The notes under the pieces were generated by a model. That model was not told where the DNA came from and searched no databases. It was given only the letters and a program-made list of their open reading frames with translations. Below are positions 45,991 to 53,719 of a stretch of 64,000 nucleotides of DNA, one piece after another. Source of the stretch: Paenibacillus sp. G2S3. GTDB taxonomy: Bacteria; Bacillota; Bacilli; Paenibacillales; Paenibacillaceae. Each line of letters opens with the position of its first letter. Within the stretch, counting starts at the first letter, position 1. The DNA is taken from contig NZ_CP126095.1 in assembly GCF_030123105.1 (NCBI RefSeq), positions 5,456,001-5,520,000 on the forward strand. Reading direction: 5' to 3'. The translations under genes and the position numbers were made by a program.

Positions 45991-46060
45991 GCGAACTTCG
46001 TAAATTCGTCATGACTTAAGTTATTCGCGAAATCATTCAACTATCCTGCCCGTTAGGTTA
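45991..46060. repeat. Array box 3
   Basis: An imperfect hairpin (GCGAACTT..., AAGTTATTCGC) is followed by the core AACTATCCTGCCCGTTAGGT (46039-46058). With the CTAACG of the inverted repeat on its left it forms an 84-bp segment bounded by GGCTAACG and CGTTAGGT, the closest approach to an attC site in the array (GTTAGGT fits GTTRRRY). Confidence 0.65.
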
Positions 46061-46154
46061 ACCGCTTTTTGCTTACTATTGGAACAACCCTAGATTTTAT
46101 TTGAACAAGATTGAGGTATCACGAGAATCAAAAAAGTACAAACGGACGTTGATG

Positions 46155-46382
46155 CTAACTAAATATTAGGACTCCAAATATAATAGTCAGTACCACAATA
46201 ACTGTCAATGAGGCTACTTTTGCATAACGAATTGCCCCCTCAGATAGTTCAGGTTCTTCTTTATACATCCATCGTTTCCCCCATAATAAACTATCCTCAG
46301 GACAAAAATAAGTCCATATTAATACTCCATACATAGGAATCATAAAAATAAAAAACAAAAAAATTTCAGCTATCTTTTCCAC
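46155..46382 (-). CDS. Small two-helix membrane protein
   Basis: 75 residues from a GTG start after GGGAG. Helix 1 (IFLFFIFMIPMYGVLIWTYF) and helix 2 (VASLTVIVVLTIIFGVLIF) are joined by a charged loop with WGKRWMYKEEPELSEGA. I do not recognise the family. It is alone in its unit between boxes 3 and 4. Confidence 0.65.
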   Translation of the reverse strand: MEKIAEIFLFFIFMIPMYGVLIWTYFCPEDSLLWGKRWMYKEEPELSEGAIRYAKVASLTVIVVLTIIFGVLIFS

Positions 46383-46478
46383 TACATCACGCTCCCTCTA
46401 CCATACCCCAATAATGGATTGGACAATTCTTATGGCCTCCAATAAGTAGGATTTCGTCTTATTTAAATATACCATATA

Positions 46479-46576
46479 TTGGAACATTCCTGCCCGTTCA
46501 ATGAAAAAAGCAGGATACCGTAGCTCCTGCTCATCAATGTGTATTATTGAACTATAGTGTCCCGTTAGCGCAAAAA
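46479..46576. repeat. Array box 4
   Basis: First core GGAACATTCCTGCCCGTTCAATG (lacking the AG of GTTAG), hairpin AGCAGGA / TCCTGCT, then CATCAATGTGTATTATTGAACTATAGTGTCCCGTTAG. Its hairpin and the following 20 bases are nearly identical to those of box 7, 2 kb away. Confidence 0.8.
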
Positions 46577-46643
46577 CTTAAATTAGGGACCGAGGGACGC
46601 TAGCCCGATGCGTGAATGATGTGTTACTGTCTTCTCGAAATCC

Positions 46644-46997
46644 TTACACTAGTTTCTTAGCTTCTATATGATCCCTATATTTATCATGTAGTTGAATATT
46701 CTTTGTTATCGATTCCCCAGTTTTCTTATCAATTATATCTGCTTCAAAATTCAAGCTCTTATAACCATCGAGCATTTCCAGAATTGAGTATATAACCTCC
46801 TCAACCAATTCCAATTGAATTGATTGAAGTTCTGAATGTTCAATTATTTCACCAAGTTTTTCATATTCCTTTTTGTATTCGGTCCAGTTCATTTTAGATT
46901 TTTTGTCCAGACTTCCTACACTTAGTTCAACATAAGTTTCTTTGATGTTCTCTAATTCTCGAAACAAACTATTCAGCTTATCATTTTCAAATAGCAT
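46644..46997 (-). CDS. Hypothetical helical protein
   Basis: 117 residues, start after AGGAGA. Charged and helical (DKLNSLFRELENIKETYVEL, EYKKEYEKLGEIIEHSELQ), ending with a beta-rich piece (ADIIDKKTGESITKNIQLHDKYRDHIEAKKLV). No known domain recognised; it may be an immunity-type or regulatory protein, but nothing proves it. It occupies its own unit between boxes 4 and 5. Confidence 0.7.
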   Translation of the reverse strand: MLFENDKLNSLFRELENIKETYVELSVGSLDKKSKMNWTEYKKEYEKLGEIIEHSELQSIQLELVEEVIYSILEMLDGYKSLNFEADIIDKKTGESITKNIQLHDKYRDHIEAKKLV

Positions 46998-47071
46998 TAG
47001 GATTCTCCTAGTTTGTTATTTCTTATTCACAGTAATTTCATTTAACCTCATATCTACGAACTTTGTAAATA

Positions 47072-47161
47072 AATACATATGTGTCCCGTTAGTTGAACAA
47101 GCACGCTTTCTTCTATTACACAATATCTTCGTACTGTGCATCATCTAACGGACAGTATAAA
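47072..47161. repeat. Array box 5, with one core inverted
   Basis: The left core (CATATGTGTCCCGTTAGTTGAAC, 47076-47098) has the usual direction. The right core (CATCTAACGGACAGTATAA, 47142-47160) is inverted, so the box is head-to-head. The gene to its right is also reversed relative to all other genes of the array. Confidence 0.75.
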
Positions 47162-47259
47162 TAAACTTAATACCAATAATGAACGAGAAAACAAGTCATC
47201 TCCTTATTGCGCTGGACATACATATTATTAAGTTTACTTTCTGTGTAGGGGGGCTCGGT

Positions 47260-47601
47260 TTGAGACTACTAATTCTCGTGGTGGGTATATTCTTACTTGC
47301 TCTACTTTGGACAAACCCCGATAGCTCGGATTTTGAAAAATGGGTCTATAAGAAAGAAGTGACCTATTTCCAAAGAAGCACTCCTTTAGAACCTGTTGGT
47401 TTTCGAAGTAAAAATTATTTGTTTTTCTCAGTACATGAACTATTGATTGTAAGGCAACAGACGGACCTTATGACTGAGTACTCCTACTACGGGGGTGTAG
47501 GTATATTTGGAATGATATTCCCAACTTCAACACCTGGAGTTGATGGCAAGCAGTCCCCTTTAAGTTGGTCCTTGAGCTATCGAGAAAAGTTAGTTCGATA
47601 A
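47260..47601 (+). CDS. Small exported or membrane protein (possibly DUF4359-like)
   Basis: 113 residues if started at TTG after GGGGGG; a start at 47179 is open but lacks a ribosome site. One N-terminal helix (LLILVVGIFLLALLWTNP) is followed by DSSDFEKWVYKKE. The TNP-then-FEKW pattern recalls DUF4359 proteins, but this is a weak recognition. The middle has FRSKNYLFFSVHELL and YGGVGIFGMIFP, perhaps a membrane-associated strand region. It is the only plus-strand gene of the array and follows the inverted core. Confidence 0.65.
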   Translation: MRLLILVVGIFLLALLWTNPDSSDFEKWVYKKEVTYFQRSTPLEPVGFRSKNYLFFSVHELLIVRQQTDLMTEYSYYGGVGIFGMIFPTSTPGVDGKQSPLSWSLSYREKLVR

Positions 47602-47652
47602 ACCAACGGCAGTCTAGGATTTATTTCTCAGTTTTAGACAGCTGTTGGTTTT
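47600..47652 (+). terminator. Intrinsic terminator of the plus-strand array gene
   Basis: AAACCAAC and GTTGGTTT close a hairpin with inner pairs GTCT / AGAC, ending TTTTTA, directly after the stop codon. Confidence 0.75.
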
Positions 47653-47739
47653 TAAATTTGAACCCTTAAAACGAGCTCTTTTGGAATTCGCTAGTGAGCA
47701 GTTTGCGTCAAATGCGACATAAAACCTCCACTTATCTTG

Positions 47740-47824
47740 TTCAACTAAACTTCCCGTTAGTTGAATAAATAAAAAACGGCTGCCGAAGCAACCGCTATTC
47801 CACTATAGTTACCCGTTAGTTTAA
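47740..47824. repeat. Array box 6
   Basis: First core TCAACTAAACTTCCCGTTAGTTGAAT, a short stem (CGGCTGC / GCAACCG with one mismatch), then second core CACTATAGTTACCCGTTAGTTTAA. It ends about ten bases before the MsrA stop codon. Confidence 0.8.
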
Positions 47825-47832
47825 TATCTCCC

Positions 47833-48303
47833 TTACTTATACCTACTTAATATTTCTTCTGGAATATGACAATAGTCATTTGGACATTTAGCTAATCTAT
47901 CTTGATGTTCTTCTGCACTTCTCACATAGTTTGTGAGAGGTAATACTTCAACAACTATAAGGTCATAATCATTTCTCTCACTAAGAAACACCTTCGCTTC
48001 TTTTAAGTGTTCAGGCTTTTCACTATATACTCCTGTTCTGTATTTCTCGCCAACGTCCTGTCCTTGTTTATTCAAACTGTATGGATCAATGATTTCAAAT
48101 AGATACCCCATTAGTTCCCTGATCGTTACAACTGTCGGATCAAATCCTGTTTTTACAGATTCGGCGTACCCATCATAATTACCCTCAAGTGTATGACTTG
48201 TTCCATTAACTCTTCCTGCTTCTGTAAACTTAACTCCAGGTAAAGTTTTTATAAAAGCTTGTACTCCCCATAAACATCCACCTGCAAAATATAATACTTC
48301 CAT
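47833..48303 (-). CDS. msrA: Peptide methionine-S-sulfoxide reductase
   Basis: 156 residues with the catalytic motif GGCLWGVQ (Cys10, Leu in place of the usual Phe), GYAESVKTGFDP, DPYSLNKQGQDVGEKYRTGVY and AEEHQDR. It repairs oxidised methionine in proteins. No fused MsrB domain. It is on the short side for MsrA because the N-terminus starts right at the active site. Unit between boxes 6 and 7. Confidence 0.92.
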   Translation of the reverse strand: MEVLYFAGGCLWGVQAFIKTLPGVKFTEAGRVNGTSHTLEGNYDGYAESVKTGFDPTVVTIRELMGYLFEIIDPYSLNKQGQDVGEKYRTGVYSEKPEHLKEAKVFLSERNDYDLIVVEVLPLTNYVRSAEEHQDRLAKCPNDYCHIPEEILSRYK

Positions 48304-48458
48304 ATTGACTCTCCTCTTCGTTTAAAAAGCCAAAAAATTCATTCCAACTAAATAGGAAGAAAAAACTGTAGTTACTAAGTCTACTACACATTAAAATAAT
48401 GACAAATTTTCTTATTCCACATTATGTACCGATTGTTGAACACAAATTAAACAACACT

Positions 48459-48557
48459 GTTCAACTAACCTGCCTGTTAGCTTAATAAAAAGAGCAGGAT
48501 ACCGTAGCTCCTGCTCATCAATGTGTATTATTGAACTATCGTACCTCGTTAGTGCAA
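48459..48557. repeat. Array box 7
   Basis: First core TTCAACTAACCTGCCTGTTAGCTTAAT, hairpin GAGCAGGAtaccgtagcTCCTGCTC, then CATCAATGTGTATTATTGAACTATCGTACCTCGTTAGT. A third, partial core (CAACTAAACCTGCCTATGAAG, about 48584-48604) lies inside the end of the NUDIX gene. Confidence 0.85.
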
Positions 48558-48586
48558 AGATTCTTAAAACACGAGCCCTCGTACAA

Positions 48587-49075
48587 CTAAACCTGCCTAT
48601 GAAGCTTGACGTTACATTCTGACGTTGTCGCAGGGACAAACTCTATATAATTCACAGAGCCGTTAAAGTTCAAATAAGCTTCATAACGCATGCGGATTGC
48701 GGGTAAAAAAATCACATCCAGAACATTTTCCTTTGGAACCCACCTGCAATCGCTCGTTTCATCAGAAGTAGCTAACTCTCCACCCACAGCTTTGCACACG
48801 AAATCAAACATGACCTTCGTAGGAACATCAGTCACACCGTCATACCACTTATGGATCGCTGTATTCGATACAACACTAATTAAATGGCTAACAGTGGCTT
48901 CTATTCCACTTTCCTCTTTGATTTCACGAATCACGCCATCAATCAGGTTTTCTCCAACTTCAGTTATCCCACCAGGATACACCCAACCATCGTCATGGGC
49001 TTTTACTAATAGGATATTTCCATTTCCATCTTCTACAATTCCGCCTGCCGATACAATATGTGTCGGAAACGCCAT
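48587..49075 (-). CDS. NUDIX hydrolase
   Basis: 162 residues with a complete Nudix box: GGITEVGENLIDGVIREIKEESGIEA (Gx5Ex7REVxEExGxx form). Substrate unknown; the family hydrolyses nucleoside diphosphate derivatives. The last codons and the stop (KLHRQV-stop) are formed by a partial array core, so the C-terminus may have been changed by insertion or recombination at the repeat. Confidence 0.88.
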   Translation of the reverse strand: MAFPTHIVSAGGIVEDGNGNILLVKAHDDGWVYPGGITEVGENLIDGVIREIKEESGIEATVSHLISVVSNTAIHKWYDGVTDVPTKVMFDFVCKAVGGELATSDETSDCRWVPKENVLDVIFLPAIRMRYEAYLNFNGSVNYIEFVPATTSECNVKLHRQV

Positions 49076-49125
49076 TCCAAGCCCCCCTAATACGCTATAT
49101 TTGTATATTTATTCCACATAATCCC

Positions 49126-49224
49126 TGTACTTTCCTGCCCGTTAGTTGAACAAAGGCAGCCGATCAACTTGACTGACCGACTGCCTTATCATGTTTAAAT
49201 AGGTATCGTTTCCCGTTGTTTAAA
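49126..49224. repeat. Array box 8
   Basis: First core TACTTTCCTGCCCGTTAGTTGAAC, hairpin based on GGCAGCCGATCA / TGACCGACTGCC, then second core GGTATCGTTTCCCGTTGTTTAAA, whose last bases carry the stop codon of the next gene. Confidence 0.8.
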
Positions 49225-49534
49225 GTTCAGGCAATGAATCAATATGTGATTCGACTTCAAAAATAAAATCTTCGAGGTTATCGGAGTCAAACCAACCACT
49301 TTTTTTATTGATTCTATAAAGTTCTTGGAAACCATGATAGTCAATCAATGCTTTCCAACCATCTCTTGAAATCATCGCCTCTAATATCTGACAATAATCA
49401 AATAAACATTCAACTTCAGCTTTGTCTATTAAATTGGAATGCTGATATTCGGTCCCAGATGGTTCTGGATAAATTCGATATGCCAGCCATTTCTTATCCA
49501 TCTTTTCCGCCACCACCTTAGCTCGATATATCAA
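49220..49534 (-). CDS. Hypothetical protein
   Basis: Up to 104 residues from TTG at 49534, or 93 from ATG at 49501, which has a weak purine-rich site. If the TTG is used, the AGGAT of box 9 would serve as its ribosome site. The product is acidic, soluble and aromatic-rich (KWLAYRIYPEP, CLFDYCQILEAMISRDGWKALIDYHGFQELYR, FIFEVESHIDSLPEL). No known domain recognised. Confidence 0.65.
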   Translation of the reverse strand: MIYRAKVVAEKMDKKWLAYRIYPEPSGTEYQHSNLIDKAEVECLFDYCQILEAMISRDGWKALIDYHGFQELYRINKKSGWFDSDNLEDFIFEVESHIDSLPEL

Positions 49535-49535
49535 T

Positions 49536-49632
49536 TACAACTATCCTGTCCGTTAGTTGAATAAAGGCAGCCGATCACGGACTGATCGGCTGCCTTATCG
49601 TGTTTATTGAGCTATCAGTACCCCGTTAGCAT
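49536..49632. repeat. Array box 9 (right end)
   Basis: The best-formed box: core ACAACTATCCTGTCCGTTAGTTGAAT, perfect 15-bp stem AAGGCAGCCGATCA / TGATCGGCTGCCTT, then ATTGAGCTATCAGTACCCCGTTAGC. No further core was found to the right. Confidence 0.85.
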
Positions 49633-49732
49633 AATGTTCTTAGCTAATTTATTTTCTTAATCAGGACTCGCTACATATTGTTAACAATAGAGATCTGCCA
49701 AATATTATACATTGATTTAAGGGCCAAGCTTT

Positions 49733-50521
49733 TTATTCGGCTAACTTTTTTCTGATTTTTCTCCAGAAGCCGTCGTTCCTCCGAGTAATATGCTTCTCAT
49801 TGTAGATCAGTAGACTATAGGAAGACCACAGAGTAGATGTTCGAATAATTACATATGCGCCCATAGCGATCAAAATGACGCAAATAGGATAATAAGGGAC
49901 TAGTGCGCCTTCAGAGATCCCCTTTCTCTCTAGCAAAAAGCCCATTCCGCCTACCGCCACCATGCCAGCACCCACGATGATCACAGTTGCGTACCTACTC
50001 TTCAATCTATTAAAACGTTCCGTCAACTGCTTCACATAACCTTGATCCAGCATAAGAGCCTCTTTATCCAGCACATGGTACCTTTCCTCATCTTTCAGTA
50101 TGGCGGACACGAGAACAACTACACCCCCTGCCGCCAACAAAATAATAATAAGAAAGGAATAAATAACTGATTCCTTCCGAAGCATCAAATACGGAAAAAA
50201 AGCCATAATTAGAAGGAACACGCCTGTCGCAATGCGATTGGATGACTTTTGCTGATGAATCAAATACCCTTCTGCCATTTCTTGGCTGACATAATACCCA
50301 CGCTCTTCAACGCCACCCTTTACCTCGCCTTCCTTTAGCAAATAATCGATGGACACCTCGAACAAGTTACCAATCATAAGTAGCTTTTCGGTTTCGGGGA
50401 ACCCTTGCCCGTTTTCCCACTTGCTGACTGCCTGTCTGGTTGTGCACAGTTTTTCGGCCAGCACTTCCTGGGAATAACCTTTTTCTTTTCTAAGTTGCAA
50501 CAATTTTTCGCTAAAAGACAT
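49733..50521 (-). CDS. XRE family regulator with membrane domain
   Basis: 262 residues: an N-terminal HTH_3 domain (about 1-62, LLQLRKEKGYSQEVLAEKLCTTRQAVSKWENGQGFPETEKLLMIGNLFEVSIDYLLKEG) and a C-terminal part with four membrane helices (about 95-235). Such membrane-tethered XRE proteins occur widely in Bacillota, often near transporters or defence genes. Its target is unknown. Its stop lies 100 bases beyond box 9. Confidence 0.9.
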   Translation of the reverse strand: MSFSEKLLQLRKEKGYSQEVLAEKLCTTRQAVSKWENGQGFPETEKLLMIGNLFEVSIDYLLKEGEVKGGVEERGYYVSQEMAEGYLIHQQKSSNRIATGVFLLIMAFFPYLMLRKESVIYSFLIIILLAAGGVVVLVSAILKDEERYHVLDKEALMLDQGYVKQLTERFNRLKSRYATVIIVGAGMVAVGGMGFLLERKGISEGALVPYYPICVILIAMGAYVIIRTSTLWSSYSLLIYNEKHITRRNDGFWRKIRKKLAE

Positions 50522-50741
50522 AGACTTGCTCTCCTTTGCTATATGTTGCCTTAATTATAGAAAAACAATGGAGACAACGCTATATGATTGAGGTTGCGTT
50601 TGCGCCACTTGCAGTTGCAAATGTGTATTAAACAATAAATTAGACTATTCTCAACAGATATAACTATTTCCATCATCTGTGGTGCAGCAGTTGTACTACA
50701 TGTATGGCTAACGATTATATTTTTTATTAAGAGACTCAACT

Positions 50742-50772
50742 TGACACATCTGCGACTTAAAAGATATTATAG
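50742..50772 (+). promoter_or_regulatory. Promoter before the Rrf2 stub
   Basis: TTGACA is followed after about 18 bases by a TATTAT-like -10, 30 bases ahead of the stub's start codon. Confidence 0.5.
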
Positions 50773-50802
50773 ATACAATAAGTATTTAATTGAGGTGAGA
50801 CC

Positions 50803-50892
50803 ATGAAATTTACAAAAGCGACGAATTATGCTCTGCACACCATGCTTGAAATTGGTGGACTTGATCCAAAAGTAACCTCAATTTTAACTTGA
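50803..50892 (+). pseudogene. Rrf2 family regulator, N-terminal remnant
   Basis: With a good ribosome site (GAGGTGAG) the frame reads MKFTKATNYALHTMLEIGGLDPKV, the start of an Rrf2 regulator, then ends at TGA after 29 codons. The HTH recognition helix and cysteine region are lost; the following sequence shows no continuation in other frames that I can follow. It precedes thioredoxin and a drug-type efflux pump, as intact Rrf2 genes often do. Confidence 0.7.
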
Positions 50893-50914
50893 ACTACTTA
50901 TCTAGATTTGAAGA

Positions 50915-50946
50915 GTACGGTTCATTCCGTATAATAAGTTTTTTTT
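50915..50946 (+). terminator. Weak hairpin plus T-run after the Rrf2 stub
   Basis: GTACGG / CCGTAT stem, a seven-base gap, then eight T residues. It could be a terminator or attenuator ahead of trxA; the gap makes it weak. Confidence 0.35.
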
Positions 50947-51158
50947 AACTTCATTATAGATATAAAGAGTCTTTAATATCTTCGAATAGGCAAATGGTTC
51001 CCAAAAGCTGAATTAGTGAAAAAACGCAAACGGAAATGGGGTGTTTAAATGGTATAAAGAAACCGAGAAATTTTTATATTCATTAAAGATACAAAGTATC
51101 TATTAAATCCCTTTTATGTAACTACAGCAAAGTTAACAAGAAGAAGGAGGTGAAAGAG

Positions 51159-51230
51159 ATGGTAGAGATCGATAGATGTACGATCGCATGCTTAAGGAAA
51201 TATAAGGTCTTAGATGACGTGATAAACTGA
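51159..51230 (+). CDS. Possible 23-residue leader peptide or gene fragment
   Basis: A very strong ribosome site (AAGAAGGAGGTGAAAGAG) precedes ATG and 23 codons (MVEIDRCTIACLRKYKVLDDV plus two residues). It contains two cysteines and lies 56 bases before the thioredoxin start. It may be a leader peptide or the stump of a lost gene; nothing decides between these. Confidence 0.4.
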   Translation: MVEIDRCTIACLRKYKVLDDVIN

Positions 51231-51286
51231 TTAACCTATTCATGTAGAAATAAGTATCAAATTATCGAATTGAAAGGAAGATACGA

Positions 51287-51601
51287 ATGATTTGTCATAC
51301 AACGAATACCACATTCAAAACGGATTTGCGAAGCGAAGGGTTTACAATAGTGAATTTTTGGGCGCCTTGGTGTGGCCCTTGTCGTATGTTTGGGCCCATT
51401 CTCGAAGAGTATGACTTGGATAAGCAAGATGACGTGAGGATCCTCAAAGCGAATGTGGATGAATGTGCAGAGATTGGTTCCCAGTTTGGAATTTTGTCCA
51501 TTCCCACAACCATTTTATTTAAAAATGGCAAGGCGATTGATAAAGAGATCGGGGTACTGTCTAAAGAAGGATTGAAACAGTTCGTTTCTAGCAATAGATA
51601 A
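51287..51601 (+). CDS. trxA: Thioredoxin
   Basis: 104 residues with the active site WAPWCGPC (Cys29, Cys32), cis-proline segment FGILSIPTTILFKNG and a normal thioredoxin length. Start after GAAAGGAAG. It reduces disulfides in the cytoplasm. Placed between the Rrf2 stub and an MFS exporter, it may be part of a stress-response group. Confidence 0.93.
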   Translation: MICHTTNTTFKTDLRSEGFTIVNFWAPWCGPCRMFGPILEEYDLDKQDDVRILKANVDECAEIGSQFGILSIPTTILFKNGKAIDKEIGVLSKEGLKQFVSSNR

Positions 51602-51742
51602 TAGGGAGTACCAGCAAATCAATGACCCATTCGTTTGCGAGTAGTGATAGCTATGCTGGTACTATCCCATATAAAAATACATCTTCCTCATATTAACAAG
51701 TCATATAGTTATGAAGACAAAAGATAAATAGGAGAAGAGACT

Positions 51743-52912
51743 ATGAATCGTATTGCCATTTATTTATTAGCTTTAGGTGCCTTTGTATTAGGAACAGCAG
51801 AATTTATTGTTTCAGGTATATTAGAAATTATTTCAGGGGATTTGGACGTATCTATTTCATTGGCTGGGCAATTAGTCACCATATATGCCTTATTTTATGC
51901 ATTTGGGGCACTTGTACTAGTTATGCTAACTGCAAAGTTTGAAAGAAAAAAAGTATTATTATACTCCATGATCTTTTTTATTGCGGGAACCATCATGTCT
52001 TTCTTTAGTGTTAATTTTAGTATGCTCATGCTTTCCCGTATTGTTCAGGCAATGAGTGGTGGTCTGTATTTCGTTATAGCAACCAATTACGCTGCTAGAC
52101 TTGCTGAACCTACAAAACGTGGTGGTGCAATCGCAACAGTAATAACTGGATTTACAGTCTCTTTAGTGCTGGGTGTACCGATTGGAACCTTAATTGCTGC
52201 CTTTATGGATTGGCGTTATATCTATCTTATCATTGCTGCTGTGACACTTATCAATCTAATACTAATCAATAGATACATCCCAAAATTAGAGGGAACTAAA
52301 TCAATCTCTTTGAAGCACCAATTGCTATTAATTAAAGATAAGCAATTAATTAGTGGTTTATTAACTACCGTATTTTTTTTCCTCGCATACACCATGGTCT
52401 TTGCTTATATAGCTCCGCTTTTAAGTAATGTAGCTGGGTTTTCAATTAAAAAGATAAGTACAGCCCTTTTCGTATTAGGTGTGTTTGCTTTCATAGGCTC
52501 ACGGTTTGGTGGGTATGCGGTAGATAAATGGGGACCCGTTCGAACCATTTACATTAGTTTAATCGTTCACGCGGCAGCTTTATTCCTATTAACGGTAACA
52601 GCAACTTCGACGATAGGTGTTCTCCTTACATTTATGATTTGGGGGACTGCTGCATGGACAACAACGCCTGCAAATCAATTTTATTTAATCTCCATAAAAC
52701 CACAATCATCAGAAATTGTCTTAAGTTTCAATACTGCTTTAATGAATATTGGTATGACATTAGGTGCAGCTTTAGGTGGAGTCGTGATTGAGTATACATC
52801 CATTCAGAATTTGGGTTGGATTGGTGGATTAATCGTATTACTTGCGTTAGTAATTGCATTTTATTCGTTTGCGTTGAATAAAAAACATGATGCAAATGGT
52901 ATAAATAGTTGA
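51743..52912 (+). CDS. MFS transporter (DHA1 drug or nucleoside efflux type)
   Basis: 389 residues, twelve helices. The N-terminus LLALGAFVLGTAEFIVSGILEIISGDLDVSISLAGQLVTIYAL is typical of the AraJ/PbuE/YdhP group, with a cytoplasmic basic loop AKFERKKVLLYSM. It probably exports drugs or purine-like compounds; the substrate is not given by sequence. Start after AGGAGAAGAG. Confidence 0.9.
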   Translation: MNRIAIYLLALGAFVLGTAEFIVSGILEIISGDLDVSISLAGQLVTIYALFYAFGALVLVMLTAKFERKKVLLYSMIFFIAGTIMSFFSVNFSMLMLSRIVQAMSGGLYFVIATNYAARLAEPTKRGGAIATVITGFTVSLVLGVPIGTLIAAFMDWRYIYLIIAAVTLINLILINRYIPKLEGTKSISLKHQLLLIKDKQLISGLLTTVFFFLAYTMVFAYIAPLLSNVAGFSIKKISTALFVLGVFAFIGSRFGGYAVDKWGPVRTIYISLIVHAAALFLLTVTATSTIGVLLTFMIWGTAAWTTTPANQFYLISIKPQSSEIVLSFNTALMNIGMTLGAALGGVVIEYTSIQNLGWIGGLIVLLALVIAFYSFALNKKHDANGINS

Positions 52913-53068
52913 TTTAGAATTTCCGTTTCCCTCGCCTTAAACCTGTCACAATGCGCTATATCTTGTTTTTCAGGATTCATCAAATGAACATCAAATCATA
53001 CATAATTTCGCCACTCAAAATTTGAGAAGCGAAGTATCCACAGATTTATCGCATCTCAAATTTTAAAT

Positions 53069-53104
53069 AAAGCCTATATTCCGCTACTCGGAACATAGGC
53101 TTAC
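53069..53104. terminator. Hairpin between converging genes
   Basis: AAGCCTATATTCCG / CGGAACATAGGCTT stem with T-rich ends. It ends the MFS transcript and the converging small gene. A separate palindrome CTCAAAATTTGAG lies at about 53014. Confidence 0.75.
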
Positions 53105-53119
53105 ATTATCCTTATTCCT

Positions 53120-53584
53120 TTAATACTCACCTTTGATTACAAAATACGAGCCACGAATTGTACCGGCTAGTTTAGACTTCTGTCTAGCAAACTTAAACTT
53201 CTCTTCTAACTCTTTGGGTATCTCCATTCCCTCAGAAAGCTTAAAACCAACGGCCCGCTTCTTAGAATCATCAACCGTATACATGACATTAACCTCAAGA
53301 CCATCTTCATAAAAAACGTAGGTGAATTTTATATTTTCCACTTGAAAACGCGATGTTTCTAAAGGTTTGGCCGCAAACACAATATTACGTTCTTCTTTCA
53401 AAATTCGGTTCACATAATCAAGGCTCTCCTGACTTTCACTAGCTGGGACAACTGTAAATTCATGCTCGTACTTGTTCATAAAGTAACGGGCTTCATTAGC
53501 ACGTAAACCAGCAAGTGCTTCTGCTACGGGTGAAGACTCAACTCCGACCGTAGACACATTTTTAAAATCAACAATATACGTCAT
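53120..53584 (-). CDS. Hypothetical phage-like protein
   Basis: About 154 residues, start ATG (MTYIVDFKNV) eight bases after AGGAG. Composition is that of a soluble mixed alpha/beta protein (VESSPVAEALAGLRANEARYFMNKYEHEFTVVP, GTIRGSYFVIKGEY). I do not recognise the family. It is a single gene with its own terminator. Confidence 0.7.
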   Translation of the reverse strand: MTYIVDFKNVSTVGVESSPVAEALAGLRANEARYFMNKYEHEFTVVPASESQESLDYVNRILKEERNIVFAAKPLETSRFQVENIKFTYVFYEDGLEVNVMYTVDDSKKRAVGFKLSEGMEIPKELEEKFKFARQKSKLAGTIRGSYFVIKGEY

Positions 53585-53719
53585 TTCCATCTCTCCTTTT
53601 CTCTCATTATTCCCTATCAACAGGATTACAATAACTAAAAATTTAACTATATTATATCAAAAATAAGCATCTAGGGACTTAGTCATCCCCATAGTTTCTA
53701 GCGACAGAGCATAGAGATT

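Noticed and set aside
44459..49632. Calling the array a CRISPR or a classical integron
   Set aside because: Spacing is gene-sized rather than 30-40 bases, no Cas gene is present, no integron integrase is in the window, and most cores do not fit the attC consensus.
50551..50739. 62-codon minus-strand open frame
   Set aside because: No ribosome site, odd composition, and it lies in the promoter region of the regulator and Rrf2 stub.
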